Below are positions 18,492 to 29,204 of a stretch of DNA of 64,000 nucleotides, one piece after another. The translations under genes were made by a program, and so were the position numbers. The DNA lies in NCBI GenBank assembly GCA_963575745.1, contig CAUYUJ010002100.1, forward strand, positions 1-64,000, given 5' to 3'. A model generated the notes under the pieces. The model ran no database searches. It was not told the DNA's origin and was given only the letters and a program-made list of their open reading frames with translations. Every line of letters starts with the position of its first letter. Position 1 is the stretch's first letter. This stretch comes from Prorocentrum cordatum. Lineage: Eukaryota > Sar > Dinophyceae > Prorocentrales > Prorocentraceae.

Positions 18492-19333
18492 GGACAAGGA
18501 ACCAATGGATAAGGAACCCAGGGTCTGGAAGCCAGTTGAACTCCAATTGTGGATCGGCCACGGATATCACCGCCGCCCTCATTGGATAAGGAATCCTCCA
18601 GGGTCTGGCGCCTCCTGGGACTATTCCTCAACAAACGCCTCCACCGTAAGATGCCGATACTGCTGCTCCCCAGGCTGCTCCTGGGGCGCGTTCTGACCGG
18701 AATGTCGAGAAGCATCCAGCCGTGGCAACGAAGTGCTCTCCAGAACGAGCAGCGGTATCGGCACCTTTGCCTCCCCTGAATGTGGCCCTGCCTTCCAGGC
18801 TGCCCCCGCAGGAACGCCTTCCGAGCTCACCGAGTCAGCTTCCCGCGCCTCCCTCGGACGACACCCGAGCTCTGGCACAGCAGCAGCGAGACCTCCGAGA
18901 CCTCCGACGGCCTTTGCTCCCTTCATGGCACGGACCCCAGAGCTCTCGACCCCATCCCCTGGGCCGGTGTTCTGTCGTGGGTCGCTTCTTAGAGTGGCCC
19001 CGGGTCCCGAAGCGGGCACCCAGAAGCACAAGCTTAGGAGGGCCCCGAGACAGCCCAAGAAGCCCCAAGGCCAAGAGGGCCCTGAAGAAGGCCCCGAGAA
19101 GGGCCCACGAGGGGCCCAAGAGGGGGAACACCATGTCCCCGGAAGTCCCCAAAGAGGCCGCCAAGCAGACCCCAGAGCGCTCCAAAAGGCCCCAGGGAGC
19201 CCTCTCGAGGCTCCCAGAAGAAACGGCGCTCTCGTGCAGTCTTGACGGCGCCTGGAGGACCGAGAACCCCGAGGAGCAGGAACGGCATCTGGGCCAGGAC
19301 ACCCCGACATGCCTCACCACGTCGGGACGACGG
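18492..19333. other. unassigned sequence
   Basis: Contains two copies of ATTGGATAAGGAA-like sequence followed by CCAGGGTCTGG (about 18505-18535 and 18581-18608). Otherwise no gene or repeat was recognised. Pro/Arg-rich frames are not supported. Confidence 0.4.
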
Positions 19334-19434
19334 GAGCCTGCGGGACGCGCAAGGACATACCAGCACGATGCGTCCTCCTCAGCGGCGTGCGTCCGACCCG
19401 AACAAACAGTGCAACCATCCTGCAGTGCACCGCT
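19334..19434 (+). repeat. dispersed repeat R2, copy 3, truncated by a gap
   Basis: Shares GGACGCGCAAGGACAT, CGTCCTCCT and GCGTCCGACCCGAACA with 4150-4345. It is cut by the N run. Confidence 0.65.
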
Positions 19435-19534
19435 NNNNNNNNNNNNNNNNNNNNNNNNNNNNNNNNNNNNNNNNNNNNNNNNNNNNNNNNNNNNNNNNNN
19501 NNNNNNNNNNNNNNNNNNNNNNNNNNNNNNNNNN
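19435..19534. other. assembly gap (100 N)
   Basis: Exactly 100 N, a placeholder of unknown true size. Confidence 1.
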
Positions 19535-19719
19535 CCGTGTCCTCATCCTCACCTTCCTCCATCTATTTATCTTTCCACTCCTCTGCCTCATCCCCCACAG
19601 AGGCACCCAGGACCCCCCAAGAGCCCCTGGGGAAGGGAAATACAAAAGAACTGATACCTGAGCGACCAAAGAATACAAGGGGTCGGCGGATGTGGCGTAA
19701 GCCTGTAGAATCGGATCCC

Positions 19720-19856
19720 TCTACAGGAGGACTGCCCAAAAAGATGTAGAACATAGTCTGGGGACGATTTTCCCTGACCTTTGGCCAGTTTCCGTTCTTT
19801 TCCTACCAGTTCTCACTCGTCGCCCCAACATCCGCCTGTGTGGGGACACGCCCGAC
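19720..19856 (-). mobile_element. MITE-like element M1, copy 1 (reverse orientation)
   Basis: The right end ATCCGCCTGTGTGGGGACAC GCCCGAC is the reverse complement of the M1 left terminus. The interior GAACATAGTCTGGGGACGAT is the reverse complement of the interior of the copy at 32334-32505. Confidence 0.65.
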
Positions 19857-19972
19857 CTAACACTGGAGGAGGAGCGCCTGCGGGCGCAGGCACGGGCGGC
19901 GGCCTCCCGAGAAGGCGCGCCCGGGGCGGAAGCGAAGGTCCCGGGGAGTCGCCTCCACACTCCACAGTCCGG

Positions 19973-20097
19973 TCGGGCCCACCCCCCTACAGGCGGATTC
20001 TGGGGGAAGGATGAAAAAGACACCAAAAACCGACTCTGCAGACTTGATGTGCCCCAAAATTGGCGTTCTCCGTCGGAGGAACGAAACATGCGTATAT
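19973..20097 (+). mobile_element. MITE-like element M1, copy 2 (diverged)
   Basis: The left terminus GTCGGGC followed by CCTACAGGCGGATTCTGG fits the M1 family. The right end is degenerate. Confidence 0.45.
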
Positions 20098-21000
20098 GAT
20101 GCTCCGTGGACCCCCTGAACACGCGACGCGTCTTCCGCAGATTCGACCGAGCAATGAATGTTAGGGCAAGTCAACTCTGTCGTCGATCCCCTTCTCGGAA
20201 AGTGGCGTCTTGAGGACACTCCCAGCCTCTGGGGGTAAGACCCTGCCAGGACGATAATGAAATGGGGGAAATCAGAAATCGGAAATCTCCGGGATCCAGC
20301 GGCTCTGGAGGACGCATCGGGCGCCGCGGCCTCCTCGGAGCGTGCCGGAACGCTCTGAGAGCGTTCCGGAACCCTCTGTGACGGAGTTATCCTCGCCCTA
20401 GTCTCGTCCCAGGGGGGCCCCGAATTACATCCTACGGACAAGAGCATCCATGCAGCAACACCTACCCTTTCGAAGTCTGGGCGGAGTTCTTGGATCAGCG
20501 CTGGCCCCTCCTCCTCGGTGCTCGAGGCGAATCCTCTGGGGGGCACCAGAGGGGCCGCCAGGCGCTGCAGCGCCAATCCACCATAACCGCACGGACCTCC
20601 GAAGGCTCGTGTTCCTGAAGATGCGTGCCCTTCGACTGCAAGGAGCCTCCCGGATCGAACGGTGGGAATGGCTGGAGGGGGGGGCCATCGACCTGGAGTG
20701 GAGGATGGGCCCCCGATCGTAAGTCCGAGCGCTCGCGTGGGGGGGCAAGGCCTAGCGGGCCCCGAATAATCGGCGCTGCTCGGGCGATCCAGGGTCGACG
20801 CTCTCCCCCCCCCTCGGCCTAACCCTGAGCCGGTGAGGACCACACCATGAGGATACTAAAGTTCGGGGTCCTGGGAAGAAACTATGTTGTTGGATGTTGG
20901 GATGTCTGGAGTGTCTCCGAGCTGAACTGCGGAAGAGGAGAAGGATTAATTATCACAGTGCGACCCTACCTAGGAGTTGGAGCATCTAGGAAAGCAACAT
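20098..21000. other. unassigned sequence with half of an F1 fold-back
   Basis: GGGCGGAGTTCTTGGATCAG at about 20478 matches the F1 left terminus. Nothing else was recognised. Confidence 0.4.
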
Positions 21001-21110
21001 CTACATCAACACCGACAGTTACATTAACATCTACACCTGCATCTACATCTACATCAACATCGACAGCGAGACTCACATCCACATCTACATCTACACCCAC
21101 CTACACATGT
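21001..21110. repeat. ACATCTACATCA minisatellite
   Basis: Imperfect tandem hexamers (ACATCT, ACATCA) over about 110 bp. Confidence 0.9.
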
Positions 21111-21139
21111 TGCTGTCCTAGATGCTCCAACACCTAACT

Positions 21140-21725
21140 TAGCTATGCAGGGGTATGCTAGGCTGCGCTGTGTTATGCTAGGCTATGCTATACTATGCTG
21201 CGCTACGCTATGCTATGATATGCTATGCTGCGCTGTGCTAGGTTATAATATGATCTGATGCGCTATACTATGATATGCTATGATGTGTTAGGCTATGTTA
21301 ATATATGGTATGCTGCACTATGCGATGCTATGAAATGTTATGATATGCTGCGCTATGCTATGCTATGACATGCTATGCTATGCTATGATATACTGCGCTA
21401 TGCTATGCTACGCTGCGCTATGCTATGAAATGCTATGATATGCTACGCTATGCTATAATATGCAATGCTGCGCTCTGCTGTGTTATGCTATGCTATGTTA
21501 TGAACTGCGATGCTATGCTATGATATGCTGCGCTATGCTATGCTATGCTATGATATTATATGGTATGCTGCGCTATGGTATGCTGCGCTATGACATGCTA
21601 TGCTATGCTATGCTATGCTATGCAATGCTAATGCTATGATATGATGCGCTAAGCTAAGCTAAGTTAAGCTAAGCTAGGCTAGGTTAAGATAAGCTAAGCT
21701 AGGCTAAGCTAAGATGAGATAAGCA
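21140..21725. repeat. degenerate pentanucleotide array (GCTAT to GCTAA)
   Basis: About 585 bp of 5-bp units, mainly GCTAT with GATAT, GCTGC and similar variants. The last 70 bp switch to GCTAA and GCTAG units. Stop codons are frequent, so it is not coding. Confidence 0.93.
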
Positions 21726-22980
21726 ACGCTAAACTAAGAGGACATAACTGGGGAAACCGCGGAACGGATGCCGGGGGAACCGCCCGGGGCGAGTTGCACT
21801 GCCCGGCTCCTTTAAGCTCAGAGAGTAAGAACCAATCTAGACAGAGCCTAGGTAGGGAATAAAAGAATGAGTAGAAGAAGGAAGAGAAACAGTGTAGACA
21901 GGAACACCAAGGAGTAGGACGAGTGCAAGAAAAAAAGGACGACGACGAGGAGAGAGAGGAGAAGGAGATTTCAAGAGAGATATAAGTTTTCGACCTGTTA
22001 CCTTCTTCTTGTAAAACTCAAAAGGTATTGGTGGTTCTCTACTCGTGGCGTAAGAGTGCTCATGGTATCTCATCGAGGGTGATAAAAAATGACGGCGATA
22101 CACATACTCAATTGGGGCGCGGAGGGAGAAAGGTGGAGAAGGGGAGTAGAAGGAGAAGTAGACAGAGAAGAACATGCTTCGGAATAAGAGAAAGGGCAAA
22201 CATAAACAACAACACAACCAAGAAGAGTCCTATGCTCACCGCGATAAAGCAGGCAAAACACTATAGCACCACATGGGCCCACGAACCGTGTAAGAGATGT
22301 GCCAGGACGGGGCTCTACTAGAGGGTGGTGATGATAAAAAAGAGTGCAGATGATGGTAACAAAAGGTAGTCATGACAAGATGATTCAATGTACAATTCGT
22401 CCGTTCCCTGGTGGCAGTGAAGTTCGGGCTGGCCGCTCCGCCCGCCTATCAAATATAAGTACCCCATGGATCGTCATGACTCAGCGGCTGAAAGGGGTGA
22501 TGTTAAAACATCGCGGGCATGCGGTTATTCTCCCCACCGCTGATCCTCGTCGCTTAGTTCTCGGGCCATAACTCAAGTCTCCGGCGGCCGCTCGGGACGA
22601 TCCGGGCAGCCCCAAACGCCCCTCGGCAATGCGCAACCGCCGGCAGGCATCATCCCGAGACAAGACAACCTCCAGGAACCGACCAAAATGTCGGAAACAA
22701 ACACTGCCCACCCCCCTCGACCATTGCCCCAGATAAGAGGCCCCTGGCCCTCGCTTTCTTCCGGGTCTTCGTTGACGGGGAAGCAAGAAACGCGACGTGA
22801 ACAAGACATGCCACCTTCGAGCACCTTCGGGGCCCGCGGAAGCCCTTTCGAGGCGAGTTGGAACCCCTTTGGGGCCACCCTCCCTGCAGTCCTCGATCCC
22901 CCATGTGGATTGCGCCCTGGCTGTCGCCCGCCCGATGCTTCGAAGGCCGCTCCCCCCCTAAGGCACCGACAAATCGGGCT
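21726..22980. other. unassigned sequence
   Basis: Purine-rich patch at 22120-22180. A compact segment at 22390-22560 with sharply different composition has no assignable tRNA, snRNA or coding feature. Nothing can be named. Confidence 0.35.
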
Positions 22981-23110
22981 CTGCCTCGCGCCGCATCGGC
23001 GATGCACTCGGCGACGCGGCGCGATCTTGCGGCCCGCTCTGCTCCGAGCCCGTCCAGGAGGCCTGGCTCGGAGCGCGGCGAGAGTGCGACCGCGGAGGCT
23101 CAGAATCGAC
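22981..23110. repeat. sequence related to the introner interior
   Basis: GCATCGGCGATGCACTCGG resembles the interior boxes of 9267-9404 and 27702-27820, but the GGGGTCGGAGGA termini are absent. Possibly a diverged or truncated relative. Confidence 0.35.
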
Positions 23111-23240
23111 CCCCGCCCCCCCCCCCCCCCTACGAGGCCCGGGCGCACCAGCTCTCCCGGGTGCTCTCGCGGCGACGAAGGAGCCTCCGAAGGCCTATTA
23201 CCGCTGTGTCAGGTCGACATGCAAAACGAATTTCATATGG

Positions 23241-23325
23241 GAAGTCCGCGCGGGTTTCCTGAATCGGCGCTGATCCTTCCTCCATGGCGCGCCGATCCGA
23301 AAAATGCACGCGGACCTCCGCAAGT
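23241..23325. mobile_element. short fold-back of family F1
   Basis: The left arm AAGTCCGCGCGGGTTTCCTG and the right arm ATGCACGCGGACCTCCGC are inverted copies around a core with ATGGCGCGCC. Confidence 0.65.
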
Positions 23326-24084
23326 TCATTCCCCAGAACATGTTTGCATCAAAGGTGATTACTTCTGTTCAGAAGGAACGGGGCTGTGTCTGCGGTCAGG
23401 CGGCTACGCGGCGCGCGTGCCCAAATCCTTCAAAAACGTGTAAGTTTCGTAACGAAGTCAAAATCGAACGCCCGGAAAGCATAAACAACACACTATTTGG
23501 CAACAGTATGAGAAACATGTGCTTGCGCTTTTGCGAAGTCTGACGACAGTCGAAGGTTCGTGCTCACTTTTCATCAAATTCGGCAAAACAACATCACTCG
23601 AACGCCGCATGTCGACATCATCATTCAAAACGACATCATTCTGCCATTCGCACCGCATGTCGACATCACTCGAACGCCCTCGCGCGCGTGCTGGGGGGGG
23701 CACGATCCGCGTCAAATAACACCAAGCGGGCCACGCTCGCGCGTCGGCTGCACGCGCATGCTGAACTCTTCCCAAAACCTTCATCACCGACGCGAAGACG
23801 CCGTCATCGTCGCCGGCGTGATCAGCATCGGCGCCGTCACTGGCCGTGCCGACGTCGATGTCATTATCGTCACCAGCGTCGCGATTATCATCATCGTGCC
23901 TGCCGGTGCCGACGTGCCCATTAGCGCCACCGCGGCCGCGTCGATCACGACGAACTAGGTGGCCGTTGCGCGCGCGAGCATGCGCGGGCTAGCGCGGCCG
24001 CAAAGGCGCACCAGCCAACACGAAGCACTCATCGCAATCGCCGCCGCATGTGTCTTGCAAAAAAAACAAAATGCGGATGGGTGG
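23326..24084. other. unassigned sequence
   Basis: Contains two GCATGTCGACATCA boxes (about 23607 and 23655) and an ATC/GTC-rich stretch at 23800-23950. No gene supported. Confidence 0.4.
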
Positions 24085-24520
24085 AAGGGATGGTTGCACA
24101 AGCAGTGGAGTTGAGAACTGCGAATTTCACAAGTGAGCTGCACAGCATAGCTTGCACCACATTGGTTGCACAACATAGAGTGCACAGCATATAGTGCTCC
24201 ACGTATGCACATCAAATAGTCCCCGCTGTAGATGTCAGAAGGCACCTTGTGCAGGAGGCCGATTGCACCAACCATGTTACCGAATAAGCTCCACCGCATA
24301 TAATGTACCACACTGATTGCTCTACATCTGTTGCCTGCTTTACTTCGACTGCATCACAGAGATTGCAATTGATTTCTTGTCGCGCTGCGGCGCGCTTCAT
24401 GAACGCACACCACATACATCGCACTACATTGCTTCTACTACATAGATCGCACAATGTAGATTGTACATTACATGTTGTGCAACATAGGCCGTTCCACATA
24501 TTTTCCCTCTCATATTTTGC
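24085..24520. repeat. degenerate TTGCACCACATAG repeat array, part 1
   Basis: Loose tandem units of about 20-25 bp such as TTGCACCACAT, TTGCACAACATAGA and GTGCACAGCATA. Confidence 0.7.
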
Positions 24521-24834
24521 CCCGCGCGTATTGCACCCCATAACTGAAAGAAATCTTCAGACCCCCCCCCTATCATCAGGGGTAACTAATTACGTGTTCG
24601 GCGTCCTTAATGATGGATTAGGGTCTCATCAAACAAGGGGTAACTCATTACTTGTTTCCGCGGCACCCTGCGCGCAACAACGACGACGACAACTATGACT
24701 ACGGAGAAGGAAGGGGGGAGAAGGGAAGGAGGAGGAACAGGTTTTGGAACCAGTCCTATTCACCATCGAGTGACAAAGGAGGGAATCAAAACTGAAGGCC
24801 TCCCGAGGTTAGGTGACCCAACATAGTTAAAAAA
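24521..24834. other. unassigned spacer
   Basis: Two similar GGGTAACTAATTAC / GGGTAACTCATTAC boxes (about 24580 and 24640). Nothing else. Confidence 0.4.
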
Positions 24835-25085
24835 AAAACACGAATTGCACCGCATAGCTTGCAGCACATACATTGCCCCACAAAGATGGCACAGCATACA
24901 TTGCGCCACGTAGATGGTACAATGTATATTGCGCATCGTAGATTGCACAGCAACCAGTGCACACCGCAGAGTACACAATATGCATTGCAACACAGATATT
25001 GCTGCGCAAAGATTTCACCACCTTAATCGCCCAATAAAGGTTGCACCACATATACATACAAATATATGTAGATTGCTACAAGCAC
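24835..25085. repeat. degenerate TTGCACCACATAG repeat array, part 2
   Basis: Same unit type as 24085-24520 (CACCGCATAGCTTGCAGCAC, TTGCGCCACGTAGATGG). Confidence 0.7.
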
Positions 25086-26110
25086 TCTGATTGGGTTCCA
25101 CGCTGGCTGACATGCTTCTTCTGGTTTCTGTGCCTGGAAAACCGCCCGCCATGGACGCCCCCGACTCCAAGGGTCGGGAGGGTCGGGGGGGGTGACCCCC
25201 ACCAGGAGTGGAACTAGGATGGGATTCATGTCGTGGAAATTGAAGGGGCCCTGGGACACACAAACAAATAGACACGAAACCAAAAATTCCCCATGTTTTC
25301 CATATGTTCCCATCTTGTCCTGGGAATCGACGATTACTTGTGTCTGTTTCTCCCCTCCTAGTTAATATCATGACAAGGTTGGCTCATGATGCGTCCAAGC
25401 ATTTCCAGAATACCTACCAGCCCTCGCTGTCGCAGCCCGTGGGGAGCGTCATAGAGAATCCGGAAAATCCTGGAAAAATCCTGGAACCCTTGGAACGTTC
25501 GGCAGACTCGTGTCTTGTCGACCTCGGCTTTGGCCCCTGACACCGCGGGGACCGTTCAACCTTCAACGATCGGCCGTCTCCGAAACGTCTGGCCATTCAA
25601 CATGGACCAATCCTGGGTCGGCGGCGGCGTTCAACGTTGAACGCCTCAGGGCCCCTCTAATGGGGACTCCACTAACGGGCACTTTGGCCAGTGACCTGGC
25701 AAACTCAACCTTCCCCGATGTGGGCAACGCTGCAATGCAAGAAGAGGCCCTAAAATGGCAAGTCTCGTAACCGTTAGTGAGTATCCGTTACGGTGCCGTT
25801 GAACGCCAGCGGCGATGTCGCCGACGGTCGACACGACGCGAACCTACCGCAGCATGATCATGGCCGTTTCGCTACTCTGAGAAAAAGGCCTTTCCTGATA
25901 AGCAAGAATAGGACACCCAATCCGTTGGGAGGGGACATAAGTTAGGAGGACCACTAGGGGTAAGGGTTGTTTTTTTTCTGCGGATGCGTCAGACCAGACC
26001 GTCAAACTCAGCAACTATCCCTGATGCGAGGATGGGGACCTCAGCGAGCCCACGCCTTCATCGTGTTATATTAGGGTTAAGGGTTCTTTTGTTCACCATT
26101 CTGCTCCTCT
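25086..26110. other. unassigned sequence
   Basis: No domain-bearing frame. A TGGAAAATCCTGGAAAA-type direct repeat lies at about 25460-25490. Nothing else was recognised. Confidence 0.4.
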
Positions 26111-26129
26111 GCAAATTCGGAATCCCAAA

Positions 26130-26330
26130 ACCGTGTGGTGACAGACCGTGCGGTGACCTCGGAACCCCAAAAGACCTCACCGCACGATCCTTCACCGCAC
26201 GGTCTTGGGACCCTGGAGGCCCCTGTCGCCCGAGACATCCTCGGAGAGGGACTCGAATCCCAAAACCGTGCAGTGACCCCGAATCCCCACCGACCCACCG
26301 CACGGTGTGGTCACCACACCGTTTGGGGGC
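26130..26330. repeat. cluster of ACCGTGCGGTGA boxes in both orientations
   Basis: At least six ACCG(T)GCGGTGA or reverse-complement CACCGCACGGT boxes in 200 bp, able to pair with one another. Confidence 0.75.
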
Positions 26331-26732
26331 CCCCGAGAAAAGAAGAAGACAACATAAAAGCCTCTTCCACTCCCTGTGCGCACCGCCGCCCCGCTCTCGC
26401 GCCGATGCGGGGGGCGGCCCGGCGCCGTCCCCGCGCGCGGCAGCGCCCGCCCGCGCCGCCGAGGGCTCCGCGCTCGCGGCTCGCGCGGCGTGCGCCAGGA
26501 GGTTGCCCAGCCTGCGGGCGCGCGGGGCTGCGGAGGGGAACGGCGCTTGGATCCCCGCGGGGGTCTGGGCCGTTGTGGCGCCGTTTTCGGGAAACGTGTC
26601 CCTCGAGAAAAAGAAGCAGCAACAGCAACCCGCGACCAGCAAAGGCAACACAATAGGACGGCTCCGGGATTGGAGCCAGAGCCTGAACCGGAACCGGGGA
26701 AAGGAACAGCGACGGGACCCACTAACTGGCGC
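26331..26732. other. GC-rich segment, no supported gene
   Basis: Ala/Arg-rich frames occur on both strands. The minus frame RLGNLLAHAARAASAEPSAA is not assignable. Confidence 0.35.
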
Positions 26733-26812
26733 GCGGAACGCGCCAGGGGCGGCGTCAGAGGCGCAGCCATGGTGGCCCTTGCCGACCCAAGAAATCCGCG
26801 CGGAGTTCCGGG
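26733..26812. mobile_element. right half of an F1 fold-back
   Basis: The core GGCGCGCGGAACGCGCCAGG and right terminus ACCCAAGAAATCCGCGCGGA match 33004-33090. The left arm is missing. Confidence 0.6.
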
Positions 26813-27193
26813 AGCAACTATGTGTTTGTCCTTCGAGTCAAGACGAGGCTTCGGCCCCCCCGCCCCTAAGGTTGGCCCTGACCCCAGGACCAGGGGCCCA
26901 ACAGCAACGCGATATCGAAGGTGGAACGGGCGTTGTGCAAATGGTACGCATGGCGCGAAGACGAGCTAAGCAGTATCGGCACGCATGCCTAGAAGCCATG
27001 GCTGGAGCGATCGTGCAGGATCGGACGAAGGGAGGACTCACAAAAACGCCATGGCGAACTCAGGTGGAAAGGGGTGACTCGGATGGCGCGGGCCTCGGGG
27101 GGCAACGCTGTCCCACATGCTATCGAATGTCCCGAAGCCTTCAATACTAGCCGGAAAGTTTCGGGACCCAGGGTGGCTCCCAGCAACTGTTGG
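26813..27193. other. unassigned sequence
   Basis: No recognised feature between the F1 fragment and the M1 element. Confidence 0.4.
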
Positions 27194-27498
27194 GTCGGGC
27201 AGGTCCTCCTACCAGCGGATTTTGGAAGCAGCACCACAAAATCGGAATAGTCAAAAGAGCACGCAGCATCGCCTTCTTGGACTAGTTGGCGGCGCGCAAA
27301 CGGAGGTAGGGGGAGGGGGGAAGGCTTCTTAGAAGCACCCTGCTTCTTAGAAGGCATGGGCCTTACGTCTATAGAGAAGGCCCGCGCCTTCTAAGAAGCA
27401 GGGGTGCTTCTAAGAAGCCTTCCCCCCTCCCCCCACCCCCCTCTGCGCGTTGCCGAACTAGTCTTGGACACTCCTCCTGTAGGAGGGACACGTCCGAC
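27194..27498. mobile_element. MITE-like element M1, copy 3, with a long fold-back interior
   Basis: The left terminus GTCGGGCAGGTCCTCCTACC and GCGGATTTTGGAAG pair with the right terminus CTCCTCCTGTAGGAGGGACA CGTCCGAC. The interior is a near-perfect hairpin: arms at about 27277-27355 and 27386-27467 of CTTCTTAGAAG motifs flanked by polypurine or polypyrimidine and ACTAGT. Confidence 0.8.
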
Positions 27499-27701
27499 CG
27501 CATACTTGACACGCACGCGCTCGAGGGGCGGACAAGATGGGCGGCGCGGGCCGCGTGGGGGCCAGGAGGACGGCCTCGGGAGGGTGCGGCCCACGGGGGT
27601 GCTCGGCGGTGGTCGGACCGGGACCGTGCTCGTGGGCCCCGGAGGGTTTCTCGCCTCGAGCTGCCTCCAATCGATGCCTCCCGCATGGGGTGGAGGAGAA
27701 T

Positions 27702-27820
27702 GGGGTCGGAGGACCGCGCCGCATCCCCGATGCATCGGCGACGTCGGCGTGTATACCATCGGGCTCCGCATCGAGCCGCATCGCCGATGCATCGGCGATG
27801 CGGCTCGATCCTCCGACCCC
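27702..27820. mobile_element. introner-like element with 12-bp perfect terminal inverted repeats
   Basis: Begins GGGGTCGGAGGA and ends TCCTCCGACCCC. It contains a perfect 40-bp palindrome at 27770-27809 centred on GATGCATC. Same termini as the intron-like insert in ClpS. No surrounding coding frame was recognised. Confidence 0.75.
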
Positions 27821-28219
27821 GTATACGTGGATGATTTTGGGAAATCTGGATGTAGTGCCTGCGTCTCGTCGGGGGCGGTCTGGGGGTGCCCGGACCAGGG
27901 CCGAACCCAAACGTTGTTTTTCTCGTTTTGTTTTCGCCTTGTGTTCCGCTCTGCCCTGCCAATGTTCCTGTAGCTCCCCGCCAGAACGGAAAACAGACAC
28001 AGCCGAAGTCCAGCAACGCGGCGTTCAGGTCCAGCCCTGGCCCAAGCCGTCTGGGGACGGCCACCACGGGAGAGCCCGGCCACGACCGGAGAACGGCCCA
28101 GAGCTCGGCCGACGGGAGTGCCAGGGCTCCACGGGGGGGGGAGAAGGGAGGGGCTTCGGGAGGCTGGGGGGGGGGGCACGATGGGCTGGCTGGTTGGACC
28201 CTTGCGGTTCGAGTGACGG
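27821..28219. other. unassigned sequence
   Basis: No feature recognised. Confidence 0.4.
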
Positions 28220-28858
28220 GTCCGCGGGCATGTCCTCCTACAGGCGGATTTTGGAAGCTAGTGAAAAAGAATCAGACAAAACATACAGTCACGAGAGCAC
28301 GACAAATCGGTCAACATACTGGCCGTTGCTCTCCAATCAAAGCTTGCACTGAAGGGGTCCTCGCGGAAGTTGAAAGATTTTGCGAAAATGTCCTGCTGAT
28401 TTTGGTCGCTCGCTGGGTTCCCGGGTTCCCGGTTCCAGGTTCCCGGGTTCCCGGTTCCGGGTTCCGGGCCTGATTGCCCGGAACACGGGTCGATCTTCTT
28501 ATCGATCGGTCTCACCATCGATCCCATTACCCACTTCTCTATCGATCTCACCATCGATCTCACCATCGATCTCACAATCGATCTCACAATCGATCTCACA
28601 AGCGATCTCACTAGAGATCGCATGAGCGTTCTCGCGATCGATCTCACTATCGATCTCAGTGAATCGCTTTCACTCTCGGTCTCACGATCGACCTTACAAT
28701 CGTCCTCACTATCGACTCCACTGTCGATCTCATTATCGATCTCCAAATCGATCTCCAGATCCATCGCATTAATTTTCAAATCATCCACTGATTGGGTTTT
28801 CACAGATGAAATTTAAAACTATTTTGGAATACTCCTCCTGTAGAGGGACATGCCCGAC
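28220..28858. mobile_element. MITE-like element M1, copy 4, carrying minisatellites
   Basis: The left terminus CGGGCATGTCCTCCTACAGG and the right terminus ACTCCTCCTGTAGAGGGACA TGCCCGAC are inverted copies. The 639-bp interior holds GGTTCCCGGGTTCCC repeats (28415-28480) and a 12-bp CGATCTCAC(C/A)AT array (28497-28770). Confidence 0.75.
28497..28770. repeat. 12-bp CGATCTCACCAT minisatellite
   Basis: About 22 units of 12 bp with changing last bases, inside M1 copy 4. The translated Ile/Ser or Arg/Ser repeats are not considered protein. Confidence 0.92.
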
Positions 28859-28894
28859 TTAACTCTAGTATGACTGTCGGGGAGAAGGCGAAGA

Positions 28895-29060
28895 TAGGAT
28901 TAGACACTCATTCTGTGGGACTCCCTGGAACCACTGCCTCCCCTCGTGTGTCGAAGCTCTGCCGAACGTCCGTCGACTCAAATCTAACCTGAGTCGAACC
29001 TGAGTCGAACTTGAGTCGAACCTGGGTTGAACTGTTAGGTGGGCCCCAGGAACCCTGAAA
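28895..29060 (+). repeat. dispersed repeat R3, copy 2
   Basis: Has CCTCGTGTGTCGAAGCT, GAGTCGAACCTGAGTCGAAC repeats and GTTAGGTGGGCCCCAGGAA in the same order as 5946-6125. Confidence 0.8.
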
Positions 29061-29077
29061 TCCGACGTCGTGGTTGT

Positions 29078-29180
29078 TTCAATACGAAGCCCCGGGAAGT
29101 CTCGACCCATTCCCCAGGACCAATTTGTCTTCCTGAGTCGTCTTTTTGACGGTCCCGAGAGCCCGGCGAGGGCCCCGGCG
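29078..29180 (+). repeat. dispersed repeat with CAATACGAAGCCCC, relative of 3675-3778
   Basis: Shares CAATACG(A/G)AGCCCC, a CCCCAGGACC-type box and TTGACGGTCCCGAGAGCCCG. Confidence 0.55.
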
Positions 29181-29204
29181 AGAGCAGCCAGAAACAGGAT
29201 CAAT

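Noticed and set aside
22390-22600. Possible structured RNA gene (tRNA or snRNA)
   Set aside because: No cloverleaf, Sm site, or recognisable snRNA or box C/D pattern could be completed.
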